Below the pieces are notes generated by a model, which had not been told where the DNA came from, searched no databases, and worked only from the letters and a program-made list of their open reading frames with translations. 63,245 nucleotides of DNA, taken from the NCBI GenBank assembly GCA_964515055.1, contig CAZEUG010000009.1:1-63245 (forward strand), given 5' to 3'. The position numbers were made by a program, and so were the translations under genes. This stretch comes from QAMX01 sp964515055 (GTDB lineage Bacteria; Bacillota; Clostridia; Oscillospirales; QAMX01). Shown here piece by piece: positions 40,654 to 49,456 of the stretch; within the stretch, counting starts at the first letter, position 1; each line of letters begins with the position of its first letter.

Positions 40654-41475
40654 ATGGCGCAAAACGACGCATCCGTTGCACCGGAACAGGCGATGGAACA
40701 GCTCCGGGAGCTGGGCGCGGCAGACAGCCGGAACGGGCATCACACCATCCACTGCCTGGCGGTGATCGGCCAGATCGAGGGACACCGCACCCTGACCGAG
40801 ACCGACAAAACCACAAAATACGAGCACGTCCTGCCGCAGCTGGCGGCGATTGAGGAATCTGAAGCCATTGACGGCCTGCTGATCATGCTGAATACCATCG
40901 GCGGCGACGTGGAAGCGGGACTGGCCATCGCCGAGCTGATTGCCAGCATGAAAACGCCGACCGTTTCACTGGTGCTGGGCGGCGGCCACTCCATCGGCGT
41001 GCCGCTGGCCGTTGCCGCGCAGTATTCGCTGATTGCGCCGAGCGCGGCCATGACCATCCACCCGGTGCGCATGAACGGCCTGATTCTCGGTGTACCGCAG
41101 ACGTATTCCTATTTCGAAAAGGTCCAGGATCGCGTGGTGCGCTTTGTCACGCGCAACTCAAGGATTGACGAATCGACCTACCGCGCCCTGATGCTGAAAA
41201 CCGGCGAGCTGGCAACTGATGTCGGTAGCCTCGTCGGCGGGGAAGAAGCCGTTCAGCTCGGCCTGATCGACGCGGTGGGCGGCCTGTCGGATGCGCTGAA
41301 CCATCTGCATGCCATGATCGATGCAGCCCACGCAGCGGCAGACGATCCGCTCCGCCCGCATCCACCCCATCATCCGGACCCGCCGGAGACACATCGGCAC
41401 ATCTCCGGCCGACGCATCAGCGAACCATGCGCCACGGAATGCGGACGGAAAAAGCAGCGCCAATGGCGCACCTGA
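40654..41475 (+). CDS. ClpP-like serine protease (TepA/YmfB-like)
   Basis: The 273-residue protein has the ClpP/crotonase-fold protease core: GGDVEAGLAIAELI, nucleophile Ser in GGHSIGVP, and catalytic His in MTIHPVR. It resembles the TepA-type ClpP homologues near spoIIIE/ftsK in other Bacillota rather than housekeeping ClpP. Residues 225-273 form an unusual low-complexity tail rich in His and Pro (PHPPHHPDPPETHRH), then Arg/Lys. ATG 40654 has GAGGGG before it. Confidence 0.85.
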   Translation: MAQNDASVAPEQAMEQLRELGAADSRNGHHTIHCLAVIGQIEGHRTLTETDKTTKYEHVLPQLAAIEESEAIDGLLIMLNTIGGDVEAGLAIAELIASMKTPTVSLVLGGGHSIGVPLAVAAQYSLIAPSAAMTIHPVRMNGLILGVPQTYSYFEKVQDRVVRFVTRNSRIDESTYRALMLKTGELATDVGSLVGGEEAVQLGLIDAVGGLSDALNHLHAMIDAAHAAADDPLRPHPPHHPDPPETHRHISGRRISEPCATECGRKKQRQWRT

Positions 41476-41489
41476 CCTCCAAACGGAAC

Positions 41490-41537
41490 AAAAAAGCAAT
41501 CGGGAACAGACCGGGTCCGTTTCCGATTGCTTTTTGT
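41490..41537. terminator. Bidirectional terminator
   Basis: AAAAAGCAATCGG and CCGATTGCTTTTT form a 13-bp stem around a 19-base loop. It lies between the convergent ClpP-like and tpiA genes. Confidence 0.85.
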
Positions 41538-41565
41538 CAATGGTTCAGGCGTTCAGGGAAATCGC

Positions 41566-42339
41566 TCAGTTCTGGTTGGCAGCCTCAACAATGGTCTTGA
41601 AGGCTTCCGGCTTCAGCGAAGCGCCGCCGATCAGGCCGCCGTCGATGTTGAGCTGAGCAAGCAGCCCGGCCGCGTTCTCCGCGTTCATGGAACCGCCGTA
41701 CTGGATCGTGATCGAACGCGCCGCTCTGGCACCGAACAGGGAACGGACGGTGTCGCGGATCAGCGTGCAGACCTCGCTGGCCTGTTCAACGGTTGCCGTT
41801 TTGCCGGTGCCGATGGCCCAGATGGGTTCATAGGCGATCACGATCTTGCGAACCTGATCCGGCTGGACGTTCTGCAGCGCCATCTTGACCTGGTACTGGA
41901 TGCGTTCGGCTGTGACACCGGATTCGCGTTCGGCCAGGGATTCGCCGACACAGACGATCGGACGCAGACCGACAGCAAGAGCCTTCAGAACCTTCTTATT
42001 GACGGTGTCATCCGTCTCGTTGAAATACTGACGGCGTTCGCTGTGTCCGATGATGACGTACTTGACACCCATTTCGACGAGCATTTCGGCGGAAATTTCA
42101 CCGGTATATGCGCCGGAGGTTTCGTAGTGCATATTCTGTGCGCCAATGGCGATCTTGGTGGCACGGGTGGCCTTCAGGGCAGCGTGCAGATCGACAAACG
42201 GAACGCAGAGAACGGTGGTGCACCATTTGGCCTTGGCGATCAGGGGGCGCAGCTCATCGACGAGCGCACGAGCCTCCTTGGGGGTCTTATTCATTTTCCA
42301 GTTGCCCGCGATAATGGTTTTGCGATATCTTCTGTTCAT
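41566..42339 (-). CDS. tpiA: Triosephosphate isomerase
   Basis: The 257-residue enzyme interconverts dihydroxyacetone phosphate and glyceraldehyde-3-phosphate. AGNWKMN (active-site Lys), the electrophilic His in GHSERR, general-base Glu in AYEPIWAIGTG and the phosphate-binding IQYGGS and GGLIGGASL loops are all present. ATG 42339 is preceded by a GGAGGA-type site. It follows pgk by 50 bases with no terminator, so the two glycolytic genes are co-transcribed. No gapdh is in the window. Confidence 0.97.
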   Translation of the reverse strand: MNRRYRKTIIAGNWKMNKTPKEARALVDELRPLIAKAKWCTTVLCVPFVDLHAALKATRATKIAIGAQNMHYETSGAYTGEISAEMLVEMGVKYVIIGHSERRQYFNETDDTVNKKVLKALAVGLRPIVCVGESLAERESGVTAERIQYQVKMALQNVQPDQVRKIVIAYEPIWAIGTGKTATVEQASEVCTLIRDTVRSLFGARAARSITIQYGGSMNAENAAGLLAQLNIDGGLIGGASLKPEAFKTIVEAANQN

Positions 42340-42389
42340 GGATGAATCCTCCTCATTGGATCACTGTCAGCGGTCTGACAGCTGTGCGT

Positions 42390-43703
42390 TTATTCTTTGT
42401 CCATCAGGCAGGCAATGCCAGGCAGGGTGAGCCCTTCCAGGAATTCCAGGCTGGCGCCGCCACCGGTGGAGATGTGTGTAATCTTGTCTGCAAAGCCGAG
42501 CTGTTCGCAGGCTGCAGCGCTGTCGCCGCCGCCAACAATCGTAATGGCGTCGGAATCGGCCAGTGCCTGTGCGACTGCAATGGTACCCTTGGCGAGTTCC
42601 GGATTCTCGAACACGCCCATCGGGCCGTTCCAGACAACGGTCTTGGCGTTCTTAACGGCATCGGCAAAGAGCGCACGGGTCTTTTCGCCGATATCCAGAC
42701 CCATTTTGTCAGCCGGAATGGCGTCAGAAGCGACGGATTCGCAGTCCAGAGCCGCATCAATCGGATCCGGGAAGGCAGCGGCCACAACGGTATCGACCGG
42801 CAGCAGGAGCTGCACGCCCTTTTCGGCGGCTTTTGCCATCATTTCCTTGCAGTATGCGATCTTTTCGGAATCCAGCAGGCTGGTGCCGACGCTGTAGCCT
42901 TTGGCAGCCAGGAAGGTGTAGGCCATGCCGCCGCCGATGATCAGGGTATCGACCTTTTCCAGCAGATTGTTGATAACGCCGAGCTTGTCGGAGACCTTTG
43001 CACCGCCGAGAATGGCGACAAACGGACGTGCCGGGTCGGACAGAGCGCCACCCATCACGCTGATTTCCTTGCCGATCAGATAGCCACAGACGGCCGGGAG
43101 ATAATCGGCCACGCCGGCTGTGGAGGCATGGGCGCGGTGAGCCGTGCCGAATGCGTCGTTGACGTAGATTTCAGCGAGGCTGGCCAGTTCTTTGGCAAAT
43201 TCGGGGACGTTTTTCTCTTCTTCCGCGTGGAAACGGACGTTTTCAAGCAGCATGACATCGCCGTCACAGAGAGCGGCAGCCTTGGCCTTGGCGTCTGCAC
43301 CGATGACATCGGAAGCCATCACGACCGGACGGCCGAGATACTGCGCGATCCGTTCGGCAACCGGAGCCAGAGAGAGCTTCTTGAGGTCGCCTTTTGCTTT
43401 TTCCAGATATTTTGCAGTGGCTGCTTCGCGTTCTTCCTCCGGCAGAGCCTCCACCTTTGCTTTTTCCTTTTTGCTGAGCTTGATTTTGTCATTCAGAACA
43501 TTGTGCGGGCGGCCGAGATGGGAGCAGAGAATGACCTTCGCACCGTGCGAAGAAAGATACTGAATGGTGGGCATTGCGCCGACAATTCTCTTATCGTCCG
43601 TGATGTTCAGGTTTGCGTCCTGCGGAACGTTAAAATCGCAGCGAACAAGCACCTTTTTGCCGCTGACGTCAATGTCCTCAACGCTTTTCTTGTTGTAAAG
43701 CAT
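42390..43703 (-). CDS. pgk: Phosphoglycerate kinase
   Basis: The 437-residue enzyme catalyses ATP formation from 1,3-bisphosphoglycerate. VLVRCDFNVPQ, SHLGRP, ENVRFH, the GGAKVSDK nucleotide region and the GGGDSAAA and STGGGASLEFL end are visible. A Lys/Glu-rich insert after SHLGRPHN lengthens it slightly over the usual ~395-415 residues. ATG 43703 has AAAGGAG eight bases upstream; an in-frame extension further up is not homologous. The promoter is at 43795-43823. Confidence 0.97.
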   Translation of the reverse strand: MLYNKKSVEDIDVSGKKVLVRCDFNVPQDANLNITDDKRIVGAMPTIQYLSSHGAKVILCSHLGRPHNVLNDKIKLSKKEKAKVEALPEEEREAATAKYLEKAKGDLKKLSLAPVAERIAQYLGRPVVMASDVIGADAKAKAAALCDGDVMLLENVRFHAEEEKNVPEFAKELASLAEIYVNDAFGTAHRAHASTAGVADYLPAVCGYLIGKEISVMGGALSDPARPFVAILGGAKVSDKLGVINNLLEKVDTLIIGGGMAYTFLAAKGYSVGTSLLDSEKIAYCKEMMAKAAEKGVQLLLPVDTVVAAAFPDPIDAALDCESVASDAIPADKMGLDIGEKTRALFADAVKNAKTVVWNGPMGVFENPELAKGTIAVAQALADSDAITIVGGGDSAAACEQLGFADKITHISTGGGASLEFLEGLTLPGIACLMDKE

Positions 43704-43794
43704 GATAGTTCTCCTTTCAGATGTTGCCATGCAGCAGATTCATGGTGGGAAAGCCGAAACCACAGGAAAATGCCGCCTGTTTTTTCACCTATGT

Positions 43795-43823
43795 ATTATA
43801 TACCACTTTTTGTAAAAAATCAA
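43795..43823 (-). promoter_or_regulatory. Promoter of the pgk-tpiA operon
   Basis: On the minus strand TTGATT (43823-43818) and TATAAT (43800-43795) are 17 bases apart. The leader to the pgk ATG is about 85 bases. Confidence 0.82.
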
Positions 43824-44082
43824 CGTTTATTTGTGTTTTTCGGAAGCAGAAGTGACTTTTTCCTTTTACAACAGAATAACGCCTCAGAAAACCGCGAAAT
43901 TTGGTCATTCTGTTCTTGATTTTTGCAGAAAAAACACATGATTCCAGGAAAAATCCATGGCCTGGGCGATTCTTTTCAGGGGAATCCGCCCACGTTCCGG
44001 ATAGACGGCACAAACGAATCCTGCAAAAAGCACTCAAATCCCGGACGGAACGCGAAATCAGCCCCCTTCCGCCGGGAAAGAC
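43824..44082. other. Intergenic spacer between pgk and trmL
   Basis: About 260 bases without a convincing gene. AACAGAAT (43870-43877) and ATTCTGTT (43907-43914) form an 8-bp dyad followed by a T-rich stretch, which could be a weak terminator. I see no riboswitch consensus. Confidence 0.4.
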
Positions 44083-44111
44083 TGGACGCCGTCCCGGATT
44101 TATGATATAAT
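44083..44111 (+). promoter_or_regulatory. Promoter of trmL
   Basis: TGGACG at 44083-44088 and TATAAT at 44106-44111 are 17 bases apart. A GC-rich leader of about 80 bases follows. Confidence 0.68.
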
Positions 44112-44197
44112 GTACAGGCAGTGGGGGGAGCCGGACAGGCGCCTGCCGAACCCACCGAAAACCGACGGTTCCACCGCCGGAAAGAAGAGGAATGACC

Positions 44198-44659
44198 ATG
44201 CTCAACCTTGTCCTCGTAGAACCTGAAATCCCACAGAATACCGGGAATATCGCCCGCACCTGCGCGGTGACGGGCAGCCGTTTGCATCTGGTTGGCCCCA
44301 TGGGCTTTCAAATTGATGATAAAAAGCTGAAGCGCGCAGGGCTGGATTACTGGCACCTGCTGGATATCCGCTATTACGACTCCTTCGCAGACTACCTGGC
44401 ACAATACGGCCATGAGGTCATGCGCCTTGCAACGACAACAGGAGAACGCGCCCACACGGAGATCGACTATCCCGACGGCTGCCACATCCTGTTTGGCAAG
44501 GAGACAGCCGGCTTGCCGCGTGATTTCCTTGCGGCCAACCGCGAAAAAACCATCCGCATTCCACAGATTCCAAATGCAAGAAGCCTGAATTTATCCAACT
44601 CGGTTGCCATTGTCTGCTATGAAGCACTTCGTCAGCAGGGCTTTCCGGGAATGCGCTGA
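44198..44659 (+). CDS. trmL: tRNA (cytidine/uridine-34-2'-O)-methyltransferase
   Basis: The 153-residue SPOUT-class methyltransferase has the family start NLVLVEPEIPQNTGNIARTC, the FGKETAGLP motif and the C-terminal knot NLSNSVAIV. It methylates the ribose of wobble nucleotide 34 in certain Leu tRNAs. Of two in-frame ATGs, 44198 is preferred because AAGAGG stands seven bases upstream, against one base for 44192. It is 20 bases before another RNA methyltransferase gene. Confidence 0.93.
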   Translation: MLNLVLVEPEIPQNTGNIARTCAVTGSRLHLVGPMGFQIDDKKLKRAGLDYWHLLDIRYYDSFADYLAQYGHEVMRLATTTGERAHTEIDYPDGCHILFGKETAGLPRDFLAANREKTIRIPQIPNARSLNLSNSVAIVCYEALRQQGFPGMR

Positions 44660-44679
44660 CGATCGGGGAGGAACAGAAT

Positions 44680-45783
44680 ATGACATATCAGCTTTGCGCA
44701 CCAGTTCTGCTGGGGCTGGAGGGCATCTGCGCGGACGAATTGCGCCGCTTGAATTTCGCAGACGTCACGGCAGAAAACGGCCGCGTTCTGTTTTCGGGCG
44801 ACCTGCGGGAGGCACTTCGCGCCAACCTGTGGCTCCGGACGGCCGAACGCGTTCTGATTCGAATTGCCGAATTCCGGGCAGAGACGTTTGATCAGCTCTT
44901 CGAGGGCGTCCGGGCCGCTCCGCTGGAAACGGTGATCGATGCGCTGGGTGCGTTCCCGGTTAAGGGGCACTCCACCCGTTCCCGTCTGACCAGCATACCG
45001 GACTGCCAGCGCATCATCAAAAAGGCCGCAGCTGTTCGTCTGGGTTCGGTCTATGGCTGTGAAACCATGCCGGAAACCGGCTGCAAATACCAGCTCTCGT
45101 TCCACCTGCTGAACGACCGCTGCTCCCTCTACATCGACACAACCGGTGTCGGCCTTCATAAACGCGGCTACCGCGCAGAGGCAACGGCTGCGCCCATCCG
45201 CGAAACGCTGGCTGCGGCCATGGTCTACCTGAGCCGCCGCCGGGGCGATCGCCCACTGTGCGACCCGCTCTGCGGCTCCGGAACCATCCTGATCGAAGCG
45301 GCGCTGATGGCCTCCAACACGGCTCCCGGTCTGCATCGCACCTTCGCGGTGGAATCGTTTGCCAATGCCAACCGGTCAGACGGAGATGCGCTGCGCCGGG
45401 AAGCAAGGGATGCCATCCGCACATTTGACGGCCCCATCACGGGGAGTGACCGCGACCCGGCGGCTGTTCGGCTGGCACGCGCCAATGCGCAGAAGGCGGG
45501 CGTCGGCAACGTGATCTCGTTTGCGTGCGCCGAGCTGGCTGATGCCGAGCTGCCGGACACCGGCATCGTCATCACCAACCCGCCCTATGGAGAACGATTG
45601 GGCGACCTGGAGGCGGCGCGTGAGGTGTACCGCCTGCTGGGTCAGCGCATCTGCGCAAAACGATTGGGCGCGTATATCATCTCCCCGGACGAGCAGTTCG
45701 AAGCCTGCTATGGCCGCCGCGCCGACAAAAAACGCAAGCTCTACAACGGCATGATGAAATGCAACGTCTTCCAATACCGTTGA
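44680..45783 (+). CDS. THUMP-domain class I SAM-dependent RNA methyltransferase
   Basis: Residues 1-150 contain a ferredoxin-like/THUMP RNA-binding region. The C-terminal Rossmann domain has the SAM motif DPLCGSGTILIEAAL and the N6/N2 methyltransferase motif NPPYGER. It resembles the RlmL/K-type 23S rRNA guanine methyltransferases, but at 367 residues corresponds only to the first (RlmL) half of the E. coli fusion. ATG 44680 has GGAGG eight bases upstream. It is probably co-transcribed with trmL. Confidence 0.9.
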   Translation: MTYQLCAPVLLGLEGICADELRRLNFADVTAENGRVLFSGDLREALRANLWLRTAERVLIRIAEFRAETFDQLFEGVRAAPLETVIDALGAFPVKGHSTRSRLTSIPDCQRIIKKAAAVRLGSVYGCETMPETGCKYQLSFHLLNDRCSLYIDTTGVGLHKRGYRAEATAAPIRETLAAAMVYLSRRRGDRPLCDPLCGSGTILIEAALMASNTAPGLHRTFAVESFANANRSDGDALRREARDAIRTFDGPITGSDRDPAAVRLARANAQKAGVGNVISFACAELADAELPDTGIVITNPPYGERLGDLEAAREVYRLLGQRICAKRLGAYIISPDEQFEACYGRRADKKRKLYNGMMKCNVFQYR

Positions 45784-45847
45784 AGCCAACCGCAGCGGCA
45801 GATGCATCCCTGGTATACTGAGTCGATACAACCGGGCGGATCGGTCC

Positions 45848-46009
45848 ATGTATGCTGCCTCGGAGCCGGACGTCAGCGGAAAAAGCCTGAAACCTTCTGA
45901 GGACGATCGAATTGCTGTGAATGCAATTCTTGAAAGGTACATTGCGTTGTTTCAACCGACTGACAAACGACCCCCAGAAAAACGCGAACCGTACAAAACA
46001 TCCCCCTGA
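45848..46009 (+). CDS. Possible 53-residue small protein
   Basis: ATG 45848 has GGGCGGA about six bases upstream. The frame encodes MYAASEPDVSGKSLKPSEDD, continues with a helix-like AVNAILERYIALF and ends inside the left arm of the terminator at 45997-46048. The frame is open upstream for many codons without another start. No family is recognised, and coding status is doubtful. The remaining 45784-46093 interval has no other gene. Confidence 0.25.
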   Translation: MYAASEPDVSGKSLKPSEDDRIAVNAILERYIALFQPTDKRPPEKREPYKTSP

Positions 46010-46048
46010 TACAGATTCAAAACTGCATCAGGGGGATGTTGTTTTTTT
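45997..46048. terminator. Terminator after the methyltransferase gene pair
   Basis: AACATCCCCCTGAT (45997-46010) pairs perfectly with 46027-46040, and seven T follow. It also faces the convergent FmdB-like gene. Confidence 0.88.
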
Positions 46049-46093
46049 CAGGGTCTGCGTTCAGGGACAATCAGACCATCCGGATTGCGGACG

Positions 46094-46321
46094 CTACTGC
46101 GCGTGATGGCAACAGCAGCCGTTGCAGGTGTGCTGCGCGGGGCAGCCCTCGGCGGAACAGGCCGCACCCTTCACGGCGACGGAAAATCCTGCAAAAACGC
46201 GATCCAGCTCATTTGCACCGCATTTGGGACAGACAATGCTGCCGCTGTCCTTTTCAGCGATGGAGCATTTGACCTCAAACTGCTCACCGCAGGCGTTGCA
46301 TTGAAAGGTGTAGAAAGGCAT
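46094..46321 (-). CDS. FmdB-family zinc ribbon protein
   Basis: The 75-residue protein starts MPFYTFQCNACGEQFE with the two CxxC knuckles of the FmdB regulatory-protein family (NACGE and VCPKCGA). The C-terminal third is Cys/His-rich (CNGCCCHH), which may bind further metal. FmdB-type proteins have no settled function in Bacillota. It follows typA by 20 bases on the same strand and is probably its co-transcribed partner. Confidence 0.88.
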   Translation of the reverse strand: MPFYTFQCNACGEQFEVKCSIAEKDSGSIVCPKCGANELDRVFAGFSVAVKGAACSAEGCPAQHTCNGCCCHHAQ

Positions 46322-46341
46322 ACCGAGACTCCTTCCGGCGG

Positions 46342-48177
46342 TTACTGCTGCCGCGCCTTTTTCTTGGCCAGCGTGGCGGCACGGACGCCGTGATCCAGAA
46401 TGGTTTTGCGGATGCGCAGCGAATGCGGCGTGACCTCCAGCAGCTCGTCATCTGCCAGGAATTCGAGGCACTGCTCCAAACTCATGGTGCGCGGCGGAAT
46501 CAGACGAAGCGCTTCGTCACTCCCGGAGGCGCGCATATTGGAGACGTGCTTTTTCTTGCAGACGTTGACGACAATGTCTTCACCCTTGGGGGAGAGGCCG
46601 ACGACCATTCCAGCGTACACCGGGGTACCGGCGCCGATGAACAGAGCGCCGCGCTCCTGCGCGTTGAACAGCCCGTACACAACGGCTTCGCCGGATTCAA
46701 ATGCAATCAGCGAACCGGTCTGCCGGGCAGAAAAATCACCCTTGGAGGGGAGATACCCGTGGAAAATGGTGTTCAGGACGCCTTCGCCGCGTGTATCCGT
46801 CAAAAATTCACTGCGATAACCGAACAAGCCACGGGACGGAACGAGGAATTCCAGACGCGTCCGGCTGCCGATGTTGCTCATCTTGGTCAGCTCACCCTTC
46901 CGCGCACCGAGCTTTTCCATGACGGCGCCCACGGCAGAGGCCGGGACATCCGTGACGACTTCTTCATACGGCTCCAGCTTTTTGCCGTTCTCATCGGTGT
47001 GAAAAAGCACACGCGGCGCACCGACCTGGAATTCATACCCTTCACGGCGCATGGTTTCGATCAGGATGGAAAGGTGCATTTCACCGCGGCCAAGCACGCG
47101 GAACGTGTCGGTGGAATCGGTTTCCTCCACCTTCAGAGAGACGTCCTTCAAAAGCTCGCGGAAGAGCCGATCACGCAGGTTCCGGGAGGTCACAAATTTG
47201 CCTTCCCGTCCGGCCATCGGACTGTCGTTGACAGAGAAGGCCATTTCAACGGTCGGCTCGGAAATCTTGACAAACGGGAGTGCCTGCGGCGCGAGCGGGT
47301 CGCAGATGGTATCCCCGATGTTGACGGAGTCGAGTCCGGACAGCGCGACAATTTCGCCCGGCTGTGCCGACTCGACCGGAACGCGCTTCAGCCCGTCAAA
47401 TGTATACAGGTTGACGGCTTTCGCGTGAATGTCCGGACGGGTCGCGTGGTAGTTGGTGAGCAGAATGTCCTCACCCTGATGAATGGTTCCGTTTTCAACA
47501 CGGCCAATGGCGATACGGCCGACGTAGTCATTGTAATCGATGGAGGAAACCAGCATCTGCAACGGTGCGGTTTCGTCACCGGACGGAGCGGGAATGTGGG
47601 AAATGATCGTGTCCAGCAGCGGCGTCATATCCGGGCCGTGCTCATAGGGGGAGAGGGAAGCGAACCCTTCCCGTGCGGAAGCGAACAGAACCGGAGAATC
47701 GAGCTGCTCGTCTGTGGCGTCGAGATCCAGAAGCAGCTCCAGAATCTCATCAACCACCTCGTTGCAGCGGGCATCCGGACGGTCAACCTTGTTGATAACG
47801 ATGATGGCCTTCAAACCGAGCTCCAGAGCGCGCTGCAGGACAAACCGCGTCTGCGGCATCGGCCCTTCATAGGCGTCGACCAGCAGCAGAACGCCGTTGA
47901 CCATTTTCAGCACGCGCTCCACCTCGCCGCCAAAGTCGGCGTGCCCCGGCGTGTCAACGATGTTCATCTTGACGTCCTTGTAGTGAACAGCCGTGTTCTT
48001 GGCAAGAATGGTAATGCCACGCTCACGCTCCAGATCGCCGGAATCCATCACGCGGTCTGCCACTGCCTGATTCTGACGGAATGTACCGCATTGCTTCAAA
48101 AGCTCATCAATCAGGGTGGTTTTCCCATGGTCAACGTGCGCAATAATGGCAATATTTCTCAGATCTTCGCGAATCAA
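46342..48177 (-). CDS. typA: Translational GTPase TypA/BipA
   Basis: The 611-residue ribosome-associated GTPase has the G1 loop AHVDHGKTT, GITILAKNT effector region, DTPGHADF and NKVD, followed by the EF-G-like domains and the TypA-specific C-terminus. It supports ribosome assembly and stress growth. The start is TTG 48177, giving MIREDLRNIAIIAHVD; AAGGG lies about 11 bases upstream and no ATG is suitably placed. The promoter is at 48292-48321. Confidence 0.96.
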   Translation of the reverse strand: MIREDLRNIAIIAHVDHGKTTLIDELLKQCGTFRQNQAVADRVMDSGDLERERGITILAKNTAVHYKDVKMNIVDTPGHADFGGEVERVLKMVNGVLLLVDAYEGPMPQTRFVLQRALELGLKAIIVINKVDRPDARCNEVVDEILELLLDLDATDEQLDSPVLFASAREGFASLSPYEHGPDMTPLLDTIISHIPAPSGDETAPLQMLVSSIDYNDYVGRIAIGRVENGTIHQGEDILLTNYHATRPDIHAKAVNLYTFDGLKRVPVESAQPGEIVALSGLDSVNIGDTICDPLAPQALPFVKISEPTVEMAFSVNDSPMAGREGKFVTSRNLRDRLFRELLKDVSLKVEETDSTDTFRVLGRGEMHLSILIETMRREGYEFQVGAPRVLFHTDENGKKLEPYEEVVTDVPASAVGAVMEKLGARKGELTKMSNIGSRTRLEFLVPSRGLFGYRSEFLTDTRGEGVLNTIFHGYLPSKGDFSARQTGSLIAFESGEAVVYGLFNAQERGALFIGAGTPVYAGMVVGLSPKGEDIVVNVCKKKHVSNMRASGSDEALRLIPPRTMSLEQCLEFLADDELLEVTPHSLRIRKTILDHGVRAATLAKKKARQQ

Positions 48178-48291
48178 AATTTCAGATCCCTTCCTGTAGT
48201 GTCTGACAGATGCCGGACTGCCGGATGCGGCGAAAACACGCCGCCGCCGTGCGCGACACCTGAAAAATCAATCAAATTCGTTCAACGATAT

Positions 48292-48321
48292 ATTATAGCA
48301 CAAAGAGAATGGCATTTTCAA
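48292..48321 (-). promoter_or_regulatory. Promoter of typA
   Basis: On the minus strand TTGAAA (48321-48316) and TATAAT (48297-48292) are 18 bases apart. Confidence 0.78.
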
Positions 48322-48422
48322 GTGAAAACGTCACGTTTCCTGAAAAAACTTCCCGCTGCCGGTGAACGTTCCAAATGCCCATCAAAAAACAGAAAAAAAT
48401 CCGCAGCAGACGAAAAAAGGGC

Positions 48423-48451
48423 TTGACAAAACGACTGGAATCAGGTATAAT
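48423..48451 (+). promoter_or_regulatory. Promoter of the tRNA-Leu gene
   Basis: TTGACA at 48423-48428 and TATAAT at 48446-48451 are 17 bases apart, 33 bases before the tRNA. Confidence 0.92.
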
Positions 48452-48483
48452 ATTTCTTGTCCCTGATGCTTCAGGGCTCATAT

Positions 48484-48567
48484 GCGGTCATGGCGGAACT
48501 GGCAGACGCGTACGTTTGAGGGGCGTATGGTTTTACCATCCGGGTTCAAGTCCCGGTGACCGCACCA
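48484..48567 (+). tRNA. tRNA-Leu (anticodon GAG)
   Basis: An 84-nt class II tRNA with a variable arm has a GCGGTCA/TGACCGC acceptor stem, anticodon loop TTGAGGG reading CTC/CTT, and an encoded CCA. It stands alone between its own promoter and terminator. Confidence 0.93.
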
Positions 48568-48576
48568 GACTTTACA

Positions 48577-48612
48577 AAAAGCACCTTTGTCGATTGACAG
48601 AGGTGTTTTTTT
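48577..48612 (+). terminator. Terminator after tRNA-Leu
   Basis: A 10-bp stem with one G-U pair (48582-48591 with 48596-48605) is followed by seven T. Confidence 0.85.
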
Positions 48613-48904
48613 CTGCGTTCCTGTATTTGAAAAAAGCCACCAACAAAGGGCAATCTGCCTGGCGCGAAGCGACTGAAGGAGAGAAAAGCCTTTCGAATTG
48701 TTCACCTCCGCCCACAGCCACTCCCCCAGAGAAAACAGCAGGCCCACCGGCGCAGCTTCGCCACCCCACCTCCATTTGCACAAGGGCGGCTGATGCCCCC
48801 CCCACATTGCCGCCCGTCCCGCTTGACTCTCCCTTTTGGGAGCTGAGCGGGCAAAATCAAGTGATCCGCGTCGAACGACGCTGCGCACTTTGTGCAGTTC
48901 CGTA
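48613..48904. repeat. Non-coding palindromic spacer, possible dispersed repeat
   Basis: About 290 bases without a gene. The sequence is a patchwork of short C/T-rich and G-rich complementary blocks, including a hairpin at 48818-48851 (CCCGCT and CTCCC paired with GGGAG and AGCGGG). Its style resembles the dispersed palindromic intergenic elements common in Oscillospirales genomes. The identification is from impression, with no second copy in this window. Confidence 0.4.
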
Positions 48905-48933
48905 TTGACAAGTTCACCTGCATGAACTATAAT
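48905..48933 (+). promoter_or_regulatory. Promoter of the 49-54 kb operon
   Basis: TTGACA at 48905-48910 and TATAAT at 48928-48933 are 17 bases apart. It lies about 100 bases before the first gene. No other strong promoter is seen until 53850. Confidence 0.9.
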
Positions 48934-49034
48934 AAAACCATGGGCGTCGCTTCCGTGCCATCCAAAAGGGACGCGAAACGCCCGGACTCGGTATCGGAGA
49001 TCACAATGACATCCAAAAAAGGAGCAACCAAAAA

Positions 49035-49445
49035 ATGACCAGAGACGGCCTGTACGAATGGATTCGCCGCCAGAAGACATCCATCCTCTCATCTGTCGGC
49101 GAGGACGGCTATCCCGCAACGCGGGCACTGATTCAGCCGGTGCTGATCGAGGGCAACGATATCTATTTTGCTACCTATACCTCATCCAGAAAGGTGCGGC
49201 ACTATCGAGCCAACCCCAGGGCGTGCGTCTATTTCTATGAAAAAGGCCAGCGCTTCTCCGGCGCAGAGCTCAAGGGTCATATGGAGGTGCTGACCGATCA
49301 ACCGACGAAAACAAGATTCTGGAAACCCTTCTTCACCCGCTTTTATCGAAAAGGTGTGACGGATCCCGATTACTGCATTTTGAAATTCACGGGCTTCGAA
49401 GCCATGTGGTTCACCAACCAGAAAACCGAGATCATCAAACTGTAA
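49035..49445 (+). CDS. Pyridoxamine 5'-phosphate oxidase-like flavoprotein
   Basis: The 136-residue protein has the split-barrel flavin-binding fold: SSVGEDGYPATR, then FATYTSSRKVRHYRANPRACVYF and a C-terminal MWFTNQKTEI. It is shorter than true PdxH and matches the FMN/F420-type oxidoreductases of unknown substrate. ATG 49035 follows AAGGAG. It is first after the promoter at 48905 and ends 11 bases before the MarR gene start. A flavin-dependent redox step in the downstream pathway is inferred. Confidence 0.88.
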   Translation: MTRDGLYEWIRRQKTSILSSVGEDGYPATRALIQPVLIEGNDIYFATYTSSRKVRHYRANPRACVYFYEKGQRFSGAELKGHMEVLTDQPTKTRFWKPFFTRFYRKGVTDPDYCILKFTGFEAMWFTNQKTEIIKL

Positions 49446-49456
49446 GGAGTGAGCCC

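Noticed and set aside
48484..48904. Genomic island attached to tRNA-Leu
   Set aside because: No integrase, no repeat of the tRNA 3' end and no phage genes are found downstream.
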